From contig CAZIFF010000029.1 in NCBI GenBank assembly GCA_964538345.1, forward strand, positions 1 through 6,563: 6,563 nt of DNA, read 5' to 3'. A program made the position numbers and the translations under genes. Every line of letters begins with the position of its first letter. Positions within the stretch are counted from its first letter, which is position 1. Shown one piece after another: positions 4,669 through 6,563 of the stretch. The notes below the pieces were generated by a model. It was not told the DNA's origin, did no database searches, and saw nothing but the letters and a program-made list of their open reading frames with translations. The stretch comes from JAGOTN01 sp964538345. Its GTDB lineage: Bacteria > Patescibacteriota > Minisyncoccia > Phycocordibacterales > JAACPR01.

Positions 4669-5975
4669 TGTTTTAATAATTCCAATTCTCCATTAGCACG
4701 CACAATAGCTTCTGATGTTGTAAGCCGTCCTGAAACTACTGACTCTATAAGACTCTTGAAAATCTTATCTGTTTCTTCTGGATTAAAATCATAAACATTT
4801 TTTGATATCAAAGCAGAATCATGAAATGTTTGCATAAAAGCATTGTCTGGATTACCAGCCAAAAGATCACGCCGCACTGGTGGCAAAAATACTACATCTG
4901 AAATAAATGAAATTGTATCTGCAGCTATTAAATTTTGTATCAATGCAAAAGACCTGTCGGCATTAGGAGTTGTCTTTGGAATTGCTAATGCAAGAACTTT
5001 TCCATAAGTAGCACTATTTCCACTTCGTGATTGCGGTACCACTGAAACATCAAAATTTAGATTTGGATTTTTTTGTCTGATAGTTGCAAACTCACTAGCA
5101 AAACCAAAATACATAGCCACATCTCCAGCAATAAACGCATCCATAGAATTTGATAGAGATCTATTCCATGAATAAACAGTTCGTGCAGGATTTGCAAATT
5201 GAGTATAGAAATTTACAGCTGCTTGAGCCGGTGCGACTGTGTAATTAAATTTATCATCAAATACAACAGTATATTCATCTAGATTTGTTGCTTCTGTTAG
5301 ATTTTTAGACACAATTGGATTTCCAGCTTGAATCAAAAGAGTGGTTAGTAATTCTTTTGCATGATTTATATTTGCATAATCACCCATCGCAACCGCAGAT
5401 TTATTTATTGCAAGATTTGTATCAATTTCAACTAATTTAGGAACTAGAGTTAAAAGCTCATCCCAATATCTAGGTGGCTGAGAAACTCCATTTTGAGTGA
5501 AAATAGATCTATTCCAATACATAACCATTGGATCAACTAAAAACGGAAATCCGTAAACTCCCTTTTGATCAGTGAAAGTTTCTCCTGATTCTATAAACGT
5601 ATCCTTGAATGTTCTTTCTGGAAAAAATTCATAAGATACTTGGAAAAGTTTTTTCTGATGTTTAATTATTTTATCTTCTGTAAGTAAAATTAGATCTGGG
5701 CCCGTACCTTCAGCAAGCGCTGTTGTTAATTTAGAATCAAATAAAGATGGCTCAACAAAAACATATTCGATTTTTTGCTCTATTCTTTTTTCACTATCTA
5801 AAAAGTTTTTAAGTTCTGTGAAATTATCATCTGATAATGTGCCCCACATTATTACAGTACCACCATCAGTACTTCCGCGACTCTTTGAAAAAGCAAATAT
5901 TGTTACACCAATAACAATAATTATTCCTGACACGGCTAGTAAAATCATTTGAAATGCTGAGAGATTGTTTTTCAT
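4665..5975 (-). CDS. Membrane-anchored extracellular solute-binding protein (family 1, sugar type)
   Basis: A 436-aa protein of the usual length for ABC sugar-binding proteins. Residues 10-29 form a hydrophobic anchor; there is no lipobox and no cysteine in the whole protein, so it is probably tethered by an uncleaved helix. The binding-protein fold is marked by the opening strand VIMWGTLSD (41-49), ALAEGTGPDLILL (86-98), YGFPFLVDPMVMYWNRSIF (141-159), PPRYWDELL (167-175), AFIAGDVAMYFGFASE (280-295) and ALAIPKTTPN (329-338). The family binds sugars or similar solutes outside the cell and passes them to an ABC permease. No permease or ATPase gene is adjacent; instead pilin-like genes follow by an ATGA overlap. 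The ligand cannot be deduced. It starts 5 nt after the methyltransferase stop, without a ribosome site. Confidence 0.85.
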   Translation of the reverse strand: MKNNLSAFQMILLAVSGIIIVIGVTIFAFSKSRGSTDGGTVIMWGTLSDDNFTELKNFLDSEKRIEQKIEYVFVEPSLFDSKLTTALAEGTGPDLILLTEDKIIKHQKKLFQVSYEFFPERTFKDTFIESGETFTDQKGVYGFPFLVDPMVMYWNRSIFTQNGVSQPPRYWDELLTLVPKLVEIDTNLAINKSAVAMGDYANINHAKELLTTLLIQAGNPIVSKNLTEATNLDEYTVVFDDKFNYTVAPAQAAVNFYTQFANPARTVYSWNRSLSNSMDAFIAGDVAMYFGFASEFATIRQKNPNLNFDVSVVPQSRSGNSATYGKVLALAIPKTTPNADRSFALIQNLIAADTISFISDVVFLPPVRRDLLAGNPDNAFMQTFHDSALISKNVYDFNPEETDKIFKSLIESVVSGRLTTSEAIVRANGELELLKQ

Positions 5976-5979
5976 AAAT

Positions 5980-6504
5980 TTATTTTGTAAATATCATACC
6001 GTAATGATGGTCACCTGCGCGAATTTCTCTTAAATAAGAGAAGCCCGCTTTCTCAAAAATTGCTTTTCCTTGCTCTGGCTTCACAACTCTTGAAACATGC
6101 GGACCTAATCCACCAAAAGAATCAGACCAATCTATAAGCATTACAGATGCTTTTGGTTTTAAAATTCTATAAGCTTCTTTTGCCACCGCCTCCTTATCAT
6201 CTGCTTGAAATAAAGTATTTGCAACTAAAACTCTATCGATAGAATTATCTGCTAAATGAGATCCACTTGGTTCATCTATATCACCCCAGATAATTTCTAT
6301 ATTTTCTAAACCTTGTTTAAATGCTTCGTTTTTTAATTTCATTAAAAGATCTTGTTGAACATCTACTGCAAACACTCTTCCAGTTTTTCCAACAGCATGA
6401 GATAAAGCAAAAGTATAAAAACCAGCACCTGAACCCAAATCAGCTACTTTCATTCCTGGGTCAACACTAAATTGTTCTATATTTTTTTCTGGTTGGGAAA
6501 ACAT
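5980..6504 (-). CDS. Class I SAM-dependent methyltransferase, 174 aa
   Basis: A compact Rossmann-fold methyltransferase. Motif I is VADLGSGAGFYTF (20-32), the SAM-binding glycine loop. The acidic residue after strand 2 is in VFAVDVQ (44-50), with the next acidic site at WGDIDEP (73-79). Motif IV-like DRVLVANTLFQ is at 90-100, and strand 5 with its loop is ILKPKASVMLIDW (114-126). It resembles the UbiE/Methyltransf_25-type group, but the substrate is not evident. An N-terminal lid is short, so the protein is close to the bare fold. It is the first gene of the - strand operon, and its ATG lies only about 10 nt after a -10 box, so the message has almost no leader. A housekeeping role unrelated to the pilins is possible despite the shared transcript. 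Confidence 0.88.
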   Translation of the reverse strand: MFSQPEKNIEQFSVDPGMKVADLGSGAGFYTFALSHAVGKTGRVFAVDVQQDLLMKLKNEAFKQGLENIEIIWGDIDEPSGSHLADNSIDRVLVANTLFQADDKEAVAKEAYRILKPKASVMLIDWSDSFGGLGPHVSRVVKPEQGKAIFEKAGFSYLREIRAGDHHYGMIFTK

Positions 6505-6508
6505 TGTT

Positions 6509-6524
6509 GCTATAAATTATAGCA
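6509..6524 (-). promoter_or_regulatory. Extended -10 promoter of the methyltransferase-pilin operon, with symmetric centre
   Basis: On the - strand TGC-TATAAT (6524-6516) is a perfect -10 box with an extended TG, and the ATG follows the box after 10 nt. The box lies in the palindrome GCTATAA-N-TTATAGC (6509-6523), so the + strand also reads TGC-TATAAA (6508-6516). No clear -35 box is seen for the - strand. The palindrome could be an operator or a two-way promoter. Confidence 0.6.
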
Positions 6525-6563
6525 GGAGTTTTTTGTTTAAAAATAAAGTTATATACACTTAGA

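Noticed and set aside
1..6563. Alternative genetic code with TGA as an amino acid
   Set aside because: TGA ends four genes here at positions that fit tight gene overlaps or a terminator, and no in-frame TGA interrupts a conserved domain.
1..6563. CRISPR array or insertion sequence
   Set aside because: No regularly spaced direct repeats and no transposase or terminal inverted repeats are seen; the repeats found are duplicated coding sequence or hairpins.

Overview
The window looks like a chromosomal segment of a small-genome candidate-phyla-radiation bacterium (Patescibacteria, Parcubacteria-like). The reasons are a run of short two-helix proteins of the T4SS-pilin type that is common in those genomes, AT-rich genes packed end to end with little Shine-Dalgarno signal, a tRNA without an encoded CCA end, and normal use of TGA as a stop, which argues against the recoded Gracilibacteria/Absconditabacteria. 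The lineage is an inference from gene style; no phylogenetic marker is complete here.

Left part, + strand. The window opens inside a tRNA-Leu(UAG) gene, followed by a 19-bp perfect hairpin terminator. A good promoter (TTGACT, 17 bp, extended -10) then drives a two-gene operon: a membrane-anchored SPFH/Band 7 protein and, overlapping it by 4 nt, a single-pass membrane protein of unknown family. The operon ends at a GC-rich terminator. The second gene is clearly richer in GC than everything else in the window.

Right part, - strand, read from right to left. A nearly leaderless promoter starts an operon of a class I SAM methyltransferase, a membrane-anchored extracellular solute-binding protein, and four pilin-like genes (132, 122, 364 and 89 aa), joined by 1-4 nt overlaps or gaps of 1-4 nt. 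After a 90-nt gap with its own extended -10 promoter come two more pilin-like genes (120 and 80 aa). Together the six pilin-like genes encode eight two-helix domains, because the 364-aa protein is a tandem fusion of three.

How it may fit together: the pilin-like proteins share two transmembrane helices around a short loop that is usually basic, and several have signal peptides, as expected for VirB2-like subunits. The co-transcribed solute-binding protein lacks a lipobox and has no ABC permease nearby, so it may work with the pilin-like membrane assembly rather than as a conventional transporter subunit. No ATPase, VirB4, VirB6 or classical type IV pilus gene is visible, so the assembly machinery, if there is one, lies outside the window. 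The triple-domain pilin, the multi-paralogue array and its link to a solute-binding protein are the most unusual content.
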